DNA of 64,000 nucleotides, taken from contig NC_071334.1 in assembly GCF_027744825.2 (NCBI RefSeq), positions 31,588,937-31,652,936 of the forward strand, given 5' to 3'. Made by a program: the position numbers and the translations under genes. Positions within the stretch are counted from its first letter, which is position 1. Each line of letters begins with the position of its first letter. Shown piece after piece: positions 38,164 through 64,000 of the stretch. A model generated the notes under the pieces. It was not told where the DNA came from. It was given only the letters and a program-made list of their open reading frames with translations, and made no database searches. This DNA is from Synchiropus splendidus. Lineage: Eukaryota; Chordata; Actinopteri; Syngnathiformes; Callionymidae.

Positions 38164-41100
38164 ATGCTGACTGACAACAGGTATGACCGTCCGAACAGCG
38201 GCGACCAACATTGACAACATCACTGTCTCGTGCCGTTCACCACCATGTTACAGCTGACGAATGTCGCCTCTCTAGCGCTTAAACTCTCTGGCTGGGAGAG
38301 TGAGTTTCTATTTTTGGTGGTGGATGTGTAACTCAGCCCCTCCACTCTGCATCACTGCCTCGGCAGCTCCTCAAGAACTCGCAACGCTCTGGTCTTCTTC
38401 CATGATTGTTGTGTTTCCACAGGAAGCGTCATCATAGCTGTGACAGTGAGGAGGAGCGACAGCTGAGTCCCCAGGCCAAGAGGTCAGCGCTCAGTCCCAC
38501 ACTGCTGGTGTCAGACTTGGACTCTGAGGTGAGTTTGGCTTGATACCCACCTCACACAATAGTAACTTTATCGTAGTATTATTGAACTTTAGCCATGACT
38601 GATGTTCTCTGTTAGAATCATGGGTGAATTTGTGAGCATAAGGAACTTGTCCAAGCATCTAGCAATCGCCGTGGTTGTCAAACTTGTTCCCTGTCTCTCC
38701 TCTCCACCTGTCCAAACCATCTGAAGCTGGTCTGCATAACTTGGTCCCCAAACCTTTCTCAATAATTGGTCTCTAAATCTTTTTAACATGAGCTGATGGG
38801 GATGTCATTTGTTTGCGTATCTTAAGGTACGCTCAAAAACAGGCAGAACTTCACGTCTTCTGTGAAACACCAGACATATCAAACCTTGAGAAGTTTGTAC
38901 TCCGCCGCTTGGGCTTCCCGTGACGACGGTCACAGTGGATGGAGAGGAAATCACCATTCAGTAAAACTAATTTATTGACATTCCACTTTACTAAGTATGG
39001 AGCGACGTGTCCCTGAAGCTGGTGATGACAGCAAAAGAGCAGCAGTAACAGCTTAAAGCTGACAGCAAAATTGTGTTGAATATAACTGAATTACGGGCTG
39101 TAAATACTGTGTGTCACACAGTATATGTGTATATGTTTGTATTAAAACAATTTAAAAAATAATCTAGTTAATTAGAGAATTTTTGATTAATTAATCTCAA
39201 TTAATCGCAGTTTAATGGTATAAGAAAATTTGCCACAATATGTGGCTTCTTGTGGCATGTGTTACTGAATCAAATGATGGAGCCATACATACATACATTT
39301 AAACAACAAAATATTGTTTATTTTGCATCAGTTTGACAATAGCACAATAAATCACAATGGTGGCTATGTTCAAGTTTTTATATCACCTTATTTACAGCTC
39401 TTTTAATGTCTTGAAAATATTTGTATAAGAATTTCAATTTCATAAGAATTTCAAGTGCATTCAGAGTAGTGGAAACCCTGGCCATTGTGTAGTGAAAAAT
39501 ATCCCTGAACAAAAGCAAGCAGATGCTTTTGTTTGCTTTTGTTCAGGGATTCCTCCATGTTTGTTGTTATTGTTATCATCCTAGCTGCCATGTGTCTTGT
39601 GCAGCAGTGTGGTCAGTGGACCAGGAACTCCTACACTCACAAAGGTTCTGTGTTGTCTGGAGAGAAAACTGTTAAATTAAATTAAAATGATTAAATGTGA
39701 TTAAAATATTTTAAGATTTTTTTGTTGTAATTAATTAATCGTAATTAACTCGTTAAAGTCCCACCCCTAGTTAAAACAAATGTGTACAAAATAAAATGCA
39801 AAAAATCACTACACCCACAAGATGGTGCTGTCACTGCATTTCTATAGCCACACGTACCACTGTAAATGGTGGATTGGGTTGCCAGACTATTCAGCCAAAT
39901 ATTTGCTGCAGCTTGTCTTTGAGTCAGAGCTACAGTGTCTCAACCAAACATCATGGCAGGTCACACTATTCTCCTGTTGAGCTTCCCTTTCGCTCTAGAG
40001 GCGCCCATTCTGTCACAGATCACACCTGATTCCAACTGGTCCACCCTGCCTGCACTCTCTTCTTCACTTCTTTTCATCCCTCTTTGTCACTCTGCATGAC
40101 TGATCCTGACTGATTTAGGGCCCATTTATGCTCGATGTTGCGGATCCAAACGGAGCCTTCTGTCCATGCTCTGTGTTCAAAGTACCACTGGAGACCGTGG
40201 GGACAGTGTTGCTGTTACTACTCTATACGTAGCTCTCATGAGAGACGAAGACATAACAATGGCAGAAGACCGCCGTCCTCCAGTCGCAATATATTTAATG
40301 GCCTCAGTCACCATGGTGGTCTTAGAGTTTGTTGTTGTCATAAACTTTTGAGTCGGGGCTGCTCCCCCTGGTGGATATAATAGTGAGCAGCAATAGTATG
40401 GAAGCATGTGGTCTGTGATGTGATGGTTGACTTTTTTGAAGTGGACGGGTGCAATTTTGTACATGAAGGGAGAATAGATGGGCCTTCTAGCACTGTTAGT
40501 TTGTCTTTTTGCAAAATAACTCTTATGGGAAGGTGTTGATCAACCTTACATGACATGTCAGAAGTGGGATAAGGAACAAGTGGTTAGGGGCTGATCTGGA
40601 TCACCGTCTGGTTCCTAAAGGATTCACTACCGGGACCTATTTTGTCAGCACTTCTAACTCTACAAATGGTTCCCTGCGTCTTTGACATCACAGTTGATAG
40701 TTTGGTCCGGATCATGGTCATATTTCAGATCTGAAGATCCAGATGGTTTTGTATATTGGGTACTGTACAACTACAAATCACGCAAGTTGGAATGTAATTC
40801 CTGAAGATGGAAATAGGTGTTGATATTAGGCAGATGTTGCTATGAAACACGTTAGGGTTGATAAGTGAGTGGGATGTTGACTCTGATTTTTGTCCTGTGA
40901 CTGAGGTTTGCGCTTTCAGTTGTACACATAAATATGCATGAGGATGTTTTGTGACTCATAGCATCGAATGTCTTCAATGACAAGAAAATGCCATTCTCCC
41001 CTGCTGTGTTGAGACACGCTGGGTTCAAAGTCTCCCACCATTGCACACATGGTTCGGCCTCCAGTCCTTCACCCTATTATTTTTTTCCGCTTCAACCGAT

Positions 41101-41621
41101 GGCGTATTTGCTGCTGGTTGAGTCAGATGACTGCTTGCTCATAAATACGGGATGACAGATCCATATGTAATTGGTTATGAAGTTATTACTGTACACAAGA
41201 AGAAAAATCAGAAGAGATGAGAATCTGACTCGCTACATACCTCCATCCCTCGCCATAGATCCACGGATTGCCGCTGGTGAGGCATCATGCACACGCACAC
41301 ATACATTTTGTATGAGGAGTAGAAACGTGGAGAATGTTTTATTTACAGCCTCCGCTTCTGTCTCCACAGTCGTCCAGCAGTGACAGCAGCAACGGCATCA
41401 GCAGTCCAGAATCAGCAATAGCGGCCACCTCCAGGCCGCCCATCCACAGCCAAAACAATTCGGTCTTCTCACTCAGTCCAAAGCCTGTGGACGCCCCCAC
41501 CCCCTTGCAGCGTGGACTCCACGGTGAAGGCAGCAGCTACTCCTATGACTCCATCAACAGAGTCCTGAGAGAGGCGCACTTCAGCAGCCTGCAGAGCAGA
41601 GGACATCCAGGCTCCACATGA
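38164..41621 (+). CDS. fam104a: Small nuclear protein resembling FAM104A/VCF1 (VCP cofactor), complete
   Basis: Exons 38164-38180, 38423-38528 and 41370-41621; 375 nt, 124 residues, closing in frame with consensus splice sites. The N terminus has a basic patch (RKRHH) followed by an acidic SEEE stretch and a second basic AKR, typical of a nuclear localisation signal. The middle is Ser/Pro-rich and disordered. The C terminus YDSINRVLREAHFSSLQSRG is a short amphipathic helix that I recognise as the most conserved part of the FAM104 family, which binds the VCP/p97 ATPase and moves it into the nucleus. Human FAM104A is at 17q25.1, consistent with the neighbours here. The family call rests on that C-terminal helix and the layout, so it is less certain than the others. 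The 2.8-kb second intron carries repeats. Confidence 0.72.
39140..39775. mobile_element. Probable non-autonomous DNA element in the fam104a intron
   Basis: One side (39163-39215) is rich in ttaattaatctcaattaatcgcag. The other (39728-39770) has taattaatcgtaattaactc and ends in gtcccacccctag. This taatcg-rich pattern at both ends is typical of a class of short fish DNA elements. The element contains a strong hairpin at 39501-39550. No transposase frame. Borders are approximate. Confidence 0.45.
39501..39550. repeat. Perfect 18-bp inverted repeat (hairpin)
   Basis: atccctgaacaaaagcaa at 39501-39518 is exactly complementary to 39533-39550, with a 14-nt loop. Confidence 0.9.
40100..40400. other. 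Possible repeat fragment in the fam104a intron
   Basis: The segment beginning gcccatttatgctcgatgtt and ending near gctccccctggtggata has the look of a short dispersed fish repeat, but no terminal repeats or coding region can be shown. Confidence 0.25.
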
Positions 41622-42817
41622 CTATGAGCTCATACCTGTCCTTCTTCGTGGCCACTTGATGTTGACTTCAGTGGCACTGGCCCGTCCATGGAGGTCTGTG
41701 GCAGGGGGTGAAGCGTGGGGAGGTTTACAGTGTGAGGCACGTCCCCCACTTCACCGTGTACCATTTGTGAAAATCATAAGCACATCTGCCTTTCCATGGC
41801 CCAGCCACTGTGGTTTACTGTGCAGTGTTGATCTGTGTGTGTGTGTGTGTGCGTGCACGCACTGTGTGCACTTTACAGAGAGCGCGGCTCCTCTTTACAT
41901 GCGTGTGTTAATGTGTGGACATGATCATTGGTGCTAATCAACAAAGGTGTGATACTAAGTGCTGACAAGTGAAATAAAGAGATGCACTTTACTCGCCTTT
42001 ATTCATTTGTGGCATATGACTTGTGTGTGTGTGTGCCATCAGGAGTGAAATCTCATGTTGACCCCTTTGCTTTTCATGGACAGGATGAACTGGTTCAGTT
42101 GAGTTTGCAAACGAAACCCGGGTGTCGCACCACTGCATTTTGCAGATAACATCATGTGGACTTCACAAATCTCCAGGTATTTGAGGGGGTCAGCTGGTAT
42201 ATTTGCATCTGAACAATAGCAGAAATGAATGTCCCATCCATGTTTGACACTTTCTACCTCTGGCGTCTGATCAAGCCTGAGTCAAACCAAGGTACGACTT
42301 CTTGTAAACATCAGCATTTCCACTTTTCCCAAAATGTTTATTAGGCAAGTGATCATGAAATGTACTGTCTCAATGCTAACTGCAGACTTCACTGGTCCAA
42401 ATGGAAACCAAGTTTTCATCCTGCAGCACATGCCCCTCTCATTCCCAATGAGACTTCCCAAACATAAATACTATAAATTACCAGGTAACATTAGTACCCA
42501 TGCTAATGGAGGTTAAACCCAACTGAAGTGCAAATGGAGCTTTTCCTGCCCCTGCAGAGGTGCACGAGTTGTTTCCGTGACCTAAGAGTTATCCTGAGAT
42601 AAACTGTCGTCGCAGATGCATGTTAATACATTTAAAACCAGCAACCACTGATGACCACACTGTGCTTGTCAGAGTTGCTGACTCCAGTTGCTCCAACATA
42701 TGGCTTCCGGGGCGAAATGCAAATCAAACTAAGTCAGTATAACTTTCCAGTATTGATGCAAGGTCGAGTAAAATTCTGAGGTGAAATATTTGACATCATA
42801 ACGGTTCTGGCTGGTGG
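41622..42817. other. 3' UTRs of the convergent fam104a-like gene and tepsin
   Basis: AATAAA at 41973-41978 (+) would end the fam104a-like transcript about 350 nt after its stop. A (GT)n tract lies at 41836-41851. AATAAA on the minus strand at 42337-42342 would end tepsin about 480 nt after its stop. No further coding exon. Confidence 0.5.
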
Positions 42818-45800
42818 TCAAACGTTCAGAAATGAGAAGGCTGATGGTTGGTTGCTGACGTTGACAGACGAGTCCACGGCTGGTTCTTCCCTGACTGAGT
42901 CTCTTTCGGCGCTGCCAAACTGAGATCTCTCCTTGCTGACCAACTCCATACCACGGAACAAAGAGAGTGTGCCAGCACACGCCTGCTCCCCCTGAGGCGG
43001 GTCTGTGTTGTATTCCTCTGCGCGATGAGGTTGGTCTCCTCCGTGGTCAGACTCTGCCTTGTCTGAGGAGCAGCTCAGGTGACTGACATGTAAAGGTGAC
43101 ACGTCAGGCCTCATCAGATTATGGCCAGGGTTGTTCGACAGCAAGGCATCCGAGTAGGTAGGTGTGAGTGCAGGAGTCTCTTGAGAGCTGCAGCTGGCAG
43201 CTGGCTGTCTGGTTAAATGTAAAGGTCCAGGCACCAGAGCCTCAAACTGTCGCAGGATCTGGTGGAGAAAATCAGAAAACATTTGTGCATAGGTGAGTCT
43301 AACCTTTAACATCTGCAGACTTGCATGTAGGAACGGCCAGAGCTAGCGCGCCACCACTTCCTCACCTTGGTAGCCTTGTTGGCCACGGCTCCAGGAGGCC
43401 CCTCACTCAGAGCACAAAGCTGCCGTTGTGTTACTCCAAACATTTGCTCCAGGGACAAAAGATCAGAGGTCATGAGGCACGAAACAGCTGAGAGCGCCCG
43501 CTGAGGGACGAGAGGACTGTAAAGGCTTGGGTTGGACAACACCGCAAGATGCTCAAGACGCAACTTTACCATCTTAATAACGTGAGAGGGCTCTTGAAGT
43601 TTTCTAGCCAGCAACTCCAGCACGACTTCGCAGTTTAGTGTTGAGCATCTGGGAGGAGTTAAAAAAACATTCAGACACAGGCGAGGAAAGCAAACTCTTC
43701 ACCGTCCTTCACCGACTCTTTCACGAAGCGCTGACTCTCCTCCCGCGACAGGAAAACTTTGGAGCCTTCAGTCAGCCCGTTGATGAGCGCCATCTCCTGG
43801 ACACAGTCGCCCAACTGCAACGCTTCAACTCTGATGAACAGTACACGCAGCTCAATAAAAATGTTTGTACATTATTTTCATCCAATTTGAGCAGACGAGA
43901 AATCAAACTATACAAGTAACTTACGACCTGCTCGACCTATGTCCAGGGCCAGCAGATGCTTTTTTTTTTTCCATTCAATGTCTGGCACCGCAACACATAG
44001 CAGCCCAGCATCGCGTACAACAGTGACAGCAGCACAGTATCCCAGCATCTCACTCTTACACAGCCATCTACCACTACAGTAGCACCTATAACACTCGGCT
44101 ATTTTGAATGGCATTCGACTTGCGTCCAATCTGACTTATGACCAGTTGGTCAGAACTGATCTCGGTCATAAGTCAGATGTTACTTGTAGTTGCATTTAGT
44201 AACACTACTTCTCTTGTAATAAATGTCTGTAGTATTTCAACCGATTATCATTTGACTTTTAAGTTGGGTGTATATACACTGTATATGCCACTATTTAGGC
44301 AGCTGGTGTCATAATGAAGATATTTTGATATATATTTGAAAGACTCACCGCTCTGACAGGTCTCCACCGCTCTCCCTACTGGCCCCTGACTGGCTACCGG
44401 TGCCAGCAGACTGGCTACCCACTGAGACCTGACTATTGGCTGTGATTTCTTGCGAGGAGTTTTGAGAAGAGCTGTTGCAACTCTCAGCTTCCTCCCAGCC
44501 ACCTCCGACTTGACCTGGACTTCTCTGGGTCCCTCCTGAAGTGAAGACACAAGGATGCGAGTGTTGAAGAAGCGTGGCTGCCCTGGTGAGTCCGACCTCA
44601 AGTACACCTGACCTTTTGGTTTGTGGGCAGAAAGGTTATAGGCACATGCTGGTACAGCCACCTCTATTGGCGTAGACGGCGCCACTATTGCTCTGTAGTG
44701 GTTGTCATGGAGACGGATGCCCTGATGCTCCGTAGGAGGGAGGACAGCACTGGCCACAACCTCTGCAGCTTTCTGAATTTTATCAAGTAGTGAATCAGTG
44801 GCTACAGAGGAGAAACAAAGAACCATTTGTACTATGGGCTACAGCTTAAAGCATGACCCAGCATCACAGTCCCAGTAATGCATGTGAAATTTAACAAACC
44901 TGATCCCTGCTTCGCCGGGTTGTAACCAAAGCCTTGCATTCCTGTTCTACGAATCACACCAGATCCCATGCCTGGATTAAAAAACAAGCTCAAGCATTAA
45001 ACTTGAGCATCACAGTACTAAAAACAGTGTGCTTCAATTACTCACCAGTGCTCAGGGAAGTTATATTTGGCGGCAGGTTGCCACTTTTTATGGTTACAGG
45101 ATCAGTAAACAGCAGCCGCGCAACTTCCTGAAGGAGCGCTCCAGTCAGTCATCACATGTTAACATATTCACAGGTTTTGTGAAAATTAATATTGAGCTGG
45201 AGCCAAAACAAACCTGCGCTGTGTTTCGCACTCTCTGGTACAATGCTGTGCCATGTATGGGATCAGGCGGGCCGCTGTAAACTTCAAGATTAAGAGCATT
45301 AGGATGAGACGCCTGAGTGAAGTGAAGAGTTTAGTTCTACCTGAGGCTTGCTGGATGAAAGTGGAGTTTCTCCTCAGCTCTGTGAGGAAATTATTGGAAC
45401 CATGACCACAGAGGTGAACAAAGATCTTTAGCACCTGAAGGGCCAGACCACAGAAGGATCTTATTATGTGCAACAGAGAAATACCGAGGCAATTGCTCAC
45501 CTTAAGTTTGACATGACATGATTCTACCTGGAGCCTTTCAAGGAGATACTCCAATAAACACTGATCAGACCCTAAAGATTCTTGGGAGATTTCTGAAGAA
45601 ACGTTCCAGTTAAGGCCACAGCCGGTTATTAACATGGATCTGATTTCATAAAAAAACAAGGACTCCTCTTGATAGTAACCAGATAAAGACATAGATGCCT
45701 CATGCATTCAATGTTGTTTATAATCAAGAAAACTGTCACAACAACACTTTGTTACAACAGATTTAATATATTAACAGTAGATATAATGTCTGAAAAAGGA

Positions 45801-46353
45801 TACTTCCGATCTCTTGGAAGAGATAACCAGGGCAGGGGTTTTCATCATCTGCTGTAGCCTTCATAAGAGTTGGGAGCTGCGTGGAAAGAGCACAAGGCAT
45901 CAGTTGAAATAGTAACAACAAAAACAACAAGAAGACAAAATCTGTCAATTCCATGCAGAAAAACTGTGCTCTAAAAACTTTGCGAATTTAAATGTTGCTG
46001 CCGCAGATACAAAAGACGTGTCTGGATTGGAAATAACGAAAAAGCAGGTCTCAAATGTAATAAAATAATAGTTAAAATGCATTTTTAAACGTGTACTAAG
46101 ATGAAGCAACTCCTAAAATCTGTTGTCGCGATAGTACAGCTCAGGCGCAAGTCCAACGGAACCGACAAACGTTAAACATGTGTTTTAATGTTGTTAGCTT
46201 CTGTTAGCATGTTAGCAAGCTAACTCCAAACAATCGCCAACAGAACAGAGGGGCCAAATGACTTTAGAAACAAGTGATATTTTCAGAAACAAAACAATAA
46301 AATATAAGACTTACTTTCTGCAGAAACGCTAAGCGCTCCATAAATGTAGCCAT
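42818..46353 (-). CDS. tepsin: Tepsin, AP-4 accessory protein with ENTH domain, complete
   Basis: Epsin-like accessory factor of AP-4 coated vesicles at the trans-Golgi. Exons (transcript order): 46315-46353, 45804-45876, 45501-45592, 45341-45434, 45214-45281, 45046-45127, 44900-44971, 44349-44801, 43717-43828, 43366-43648, 42818-43258; the sum is 1809 nt, 602 residues (human 525). The ENTH domain covers residues 1 to about 135 (PCPGYLFQEI, GPPDPIHG). A second VHS-like domain lies at about 325-456 (FLSREESQRFV, NKATK). Two AP-4 binding motifs are intact: SLFRGMELV at about 555-563, the beta-4 ear motif, and SAFSFLN at about 595-601, the epsilon ear motif. A single 150-residue exon (44349-44801) has no counterpart that I recall in human tepsin. 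The 112-bp exon's acceptor (cagag) and donor (gtcggt) are weak but are the only ones that keep frame. Confidence 0.9.
43910..44190. mobile_element. MITE-like element in a tepsin intron
   Basis: About 280 bp bounded by inverted repeats. The left end reads tacaagtaac-ttacgacc, and the right end on the other strand reads tacaagtaac-atctgacttatgacc. There is no coding capacity. A related string (ttgacttgcggtccaatct) occurs near 27722 in an arsg intron, suggesting a family. Confidence 0.6.
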
Positions 46354-46732
46354 GATTTAGCAAATTCGACAGCAGGCTAGACATCTTCCTGCTCAGAGCT
46401 GCTGAGACGGGTAGGTTGGGCTGGTGTGACAGCTGGCCAATCAGCGAACGAGCTTTCACAGCAACAAATTCAATTGGTCGCTTGGTGACGTCTTCGCTTG
46501 GTTAACAGCAAACCAACTGCTTCGTACAGTCACACACGCACGCGTGAATTTGACTGACAGGGTTATCAGCAAATCAACACGAATCATTTTCAACCATCAC
46601 TGAGAAGCGTCAACATCATGGCGAACATGGCACTCAAGGACTTTTTCACCGTTCGTCTAAATGTTTTGCCCCAATGAGTTGGGCGTTGTTGGTTCGCTTG
46701 TCAGTAGTTAGTCTAAAGTAACAATTGGCAGC
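46354..46732. promoter_or_regulatory. Bidirectional promoter between tepsin and ndufaf8
   Basis: Only 379 bp separate the two start codons. CCAAT boxes occur in both orientations (about 46438 and 46473) and a TGACGT half-CRE near 46485. An upstream ATG at 46617 opens a 19-codon frame that ends before the ndufaf8 ATG and is out of frame with it. The same head-to-head arrangement exists in human 17q25.3. Confidence 0.6.
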
Positions 46733-47615
46733 ATGTCTGGGCCGAATGTGTGGACTCGTAGCCGAGAGAGAATGCGATTGTTCTCAGAGCTGTTCGCACA
46801 GTGTGGACCTGAGGTGAGTGATCAGGATTTATGTGCGAGGCAGTTATAATCCTCATTAGCACATCGATACGCTATTATTGTCATATTGTCGTGTAGTTTC
46901 ATTTGTTATAGCATGATATGTTTTTTTCTGTTTCTTTCTGCAACAAACAGTTGTTTCCAGGCATCGTGTTGTGCAAGATGTTATTGTCAATATTTCAAAA
47001 ATAAGCTCATGCGTATCATGTGTGGTGTATTCAGAACAACACTGGCCATCCTCATTGTGCAGATGTCAGACTAGAAGTGTTATTTGCCGTCACTGTTTTT
47101 GTTGCAGAAAGCCTTCATTTCCGTCATGTAACTAGAAAGTTCATGTTACAACGCAGACCTCCGCCAAGCCGCTCATATGCATCGACGCTGTGATTTATTA
47201 TTGCATTATATTTATTTATGGTACGCAAAAGAATTTGTCTACACGTATTTGATCAATATATTTCGTATTAAATATGACTATAACGTTGACCTCAAACGGA
47301 CAGCAGACGGCAGTGTTGATACGAAGCTCCTATAAAACACGTTACAGGCAAAGAAGAGGCAAGACTATGCGGGAGTCCCTAACATGCTGTGGTGAATCTT
47401 TTATGCAATTCACATTTCAGGCAGCAACATATGGGAAGTGCGTGGCAGCTACCACAACTGGCAAACAAGAGTTAAAGAAGGACCTCTGTCTGAAGGAGTT
47501 CGAGGCCTTAAAAAGATGTTTCACGACTGCGGTAAATCCAAATTGCACCTGCTGCTCATTTGTCATCCCCAATTATGTTGTTTGTTTCTTGTAGGCAAAG
47601 AGGCGAGGCAAGTGA
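46733..47615 (+). CDS. ndufaf8: NDUFAF8, complex I assembly factor with twin CX9C motifs, complete
   Basis: Small mitochondrial intermembrane-space protein that stabilises NDUFAF5, which hydroxylates an arginine of complex I subunit NDUFS7. Exons 46733-46813, 47421-47531 and 47595-47615; 213 nt, 70 residues (human 74). The twin CX9C signature is complete: Cys24-Cys34 (CGPEAATYGKC) and Cys50-Cys60 (CLKEFEALKRC), expected to form two disulfides through MIA40. The first half (RSRERMRLFSELFAQCG) and FEALKRCF match the human protein. The tail is basic and short. AATAAA at 47647-47652 follows 32 nt after the stop. Position between tepsin (head-to-head) and slc38a10 (tail-to-tail) supports the call. 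Confidence 0.93.
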
Positions 47616-48353
47616 ACTGAGAGCTGGTGAACGCCAGGTGGATGTAAATAAACTTCATCATCAGGTGGATTTCCAGCTGCGATGCCATTTTTTAAAAATA
47701 ATAAACAATGCGCTGAACAAATGAGTATGGGTTTATTTGTGCAGCAAAAATAGTCTGAGAAATTATATTCTTATTCACAGCAAATGTCCAGTATGTGTTC
47801 AAGTGCTAAATATTTCTAGGCACTGTTGACACAAGAACATTCTCAATGAAAAACAATAACAGCCTTTTAAACAAAAACAAGCATTGCTAATAAGGCACTC
47901 ATAATATCATACTTCTGACAGTGGAATGCTCCATAACACAAACTGGTGAGTGTGAAGGCATCTCAGCTCAGCTCAGCTCAGTTCAGTCTCAACTGAAGGC
48001 ACATTGTTACAGATTTACAACATTAAAACATGTCTAACCCAAACAAAAGAAGACGAAACACGACAGGACTGTATGGACCAGAACCGGGAGCAATTTACCA
48101 CAATTTCCCAGATATTGGTCCTTGCATAGATAGATCTCAACATGTAGCAGTATCTCCAAACAAAACCAAAAATAAGTTAATATTTACACACTCTAGTTAA
48201 CACTTTGGATGATCCCTCAGCAGACGGCCTTTTGGGTCTGCTGGTGCTCCGTTTCCCCCAATATCAAACGTACCAAAATCAATATGAGAAATATTTCTCA
48301 GTCCATAACACTCCAGACTGGAAGGCATCATGGAAGTGCTGATCTTCATTGTC
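47616..48353. other. 3' ends of convergent ndufaf8 and slc38a10
   Basis: The ndufaf8 signal AATAAA is at 47647-47652 (+) and a minus-strand AATAAA for slc38a10 is at 47732-47737. The two predicted cleavage sites lie within about 60 bp of each other. The slc38a10 3' UTR would be about 620 nt; it includes a short gctcagctcagctcag tract near 47963-47980. Confidence 0.55.
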
Positions 48354-63805
<15,452 letters not shown>

Positions 63806-64000
63806 CTTGCAGCTATGCTCTTATTCTCCCCGGTGAGAGCAATCTCAGAACAGCACACAAGTGTCGTTCCGTCTAATCTGCGCTCCAACAAGAGGTTCCG
63901 TCTCAACTGTAACTCCTGTCACTCTGTGACGTGGCGCTTCGGAGATAAACACAAAGCCGAGATTAAGTTAAAACCACCATATCTGTTCTGCAAACGACAT
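63806..64000 (-). promoter_or_regulatory. slc38a10 5' UTR and promoter (cut by the window end)
   Basis: Sequence upstream of the ATG at 63803-63805. A TATA box is not evident. A TGACGTGG half-CRE-like element lies near 63927. The region is cut at 64000. Confidence 0.35.

Noticed and set aside
40135..40380. Short + strand frame that might be a gene
   Set aside because: No similarity, lies in intron with repeat-like sequence.
45270..45281. Acceptor gtttacag| for the tepsin GPPDP exon
   Set aside because: It looks better than the gaag acceptor 7 bases upstream but puts the exon out of frame with GPPDPIHG; the upstream one was used.

Overview
The window is vertebrate nuclear DNA and almost certainly teleost. 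The genes have canonical GT-AG introns, many of them under 100 bp. Ten protein genes fit in 64 kb, and the introns carry fish-style repeats: a Tc1/mariner relic, MITE-like elements and a dispersed repeat family. Exon chains were built by hand from splice sites, reading frame and remembered family sequences. The nine chains complete in the window each close to a whole number of codons. No database search was possible.

Layout, left to right: fam20a (+, 3' part only, 487-5063); kifc1 (-, 6027-10807); prkar1a (-, 13352-16194, with a long 3' UTR down to about 11398); wipi1 (+, 18972-24286); arsg (-, 25374-28769); slc16a6 (+, 31990-36367), with one tRNA-Val(UAC) gene upstream and one in its third intron; a small gene resembling fam104a/VCF1 (+, 38164-41621); tepsin (-, 42818-46353); ndufaf8 (+, 46733-47615); slc38a10 (-, 48354-63805).

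The order and relative orientation FAM20A-PRKAR1A-WIPI1-ARSG-SLC16A6 matches human 17q24.2, except that kifc1 (human 6p21) sits between fam20a and prkar1a. The TEPSIN-NDUFAF8-SLC38A10 trio matches human 17q25.3. The two blocks lie side by side here, with the fam104a-like gene (human 17q25.1) between them. The genes are unrelated housekeeping or metabolic genes and do not form a pathway. They cover secretory-pathway kinase regulation, a mitotic motor, PKA regulation, autophagy, lysosomal sulfate removal, a monocarboxylate-type transporter, AP-4 vesicle coats, complex I assembly and an amino-acid transporter.

I see no unknown multi-gene system. The most interesting single observation is a pair of equal-length (125 bp), homologous but divergent exons in slc38a10 (59228-59352 and 59790-59914). 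They have identical phases, so only single inclusion keeps the frame, which is the signature of mutually exclusive exons. Other points of interest are a 23-residue charged repeat in the slc38a10 tail, paired CRE sites upstream of prkar1a, and cell-cycle type promoter sites upstream of kifc1.
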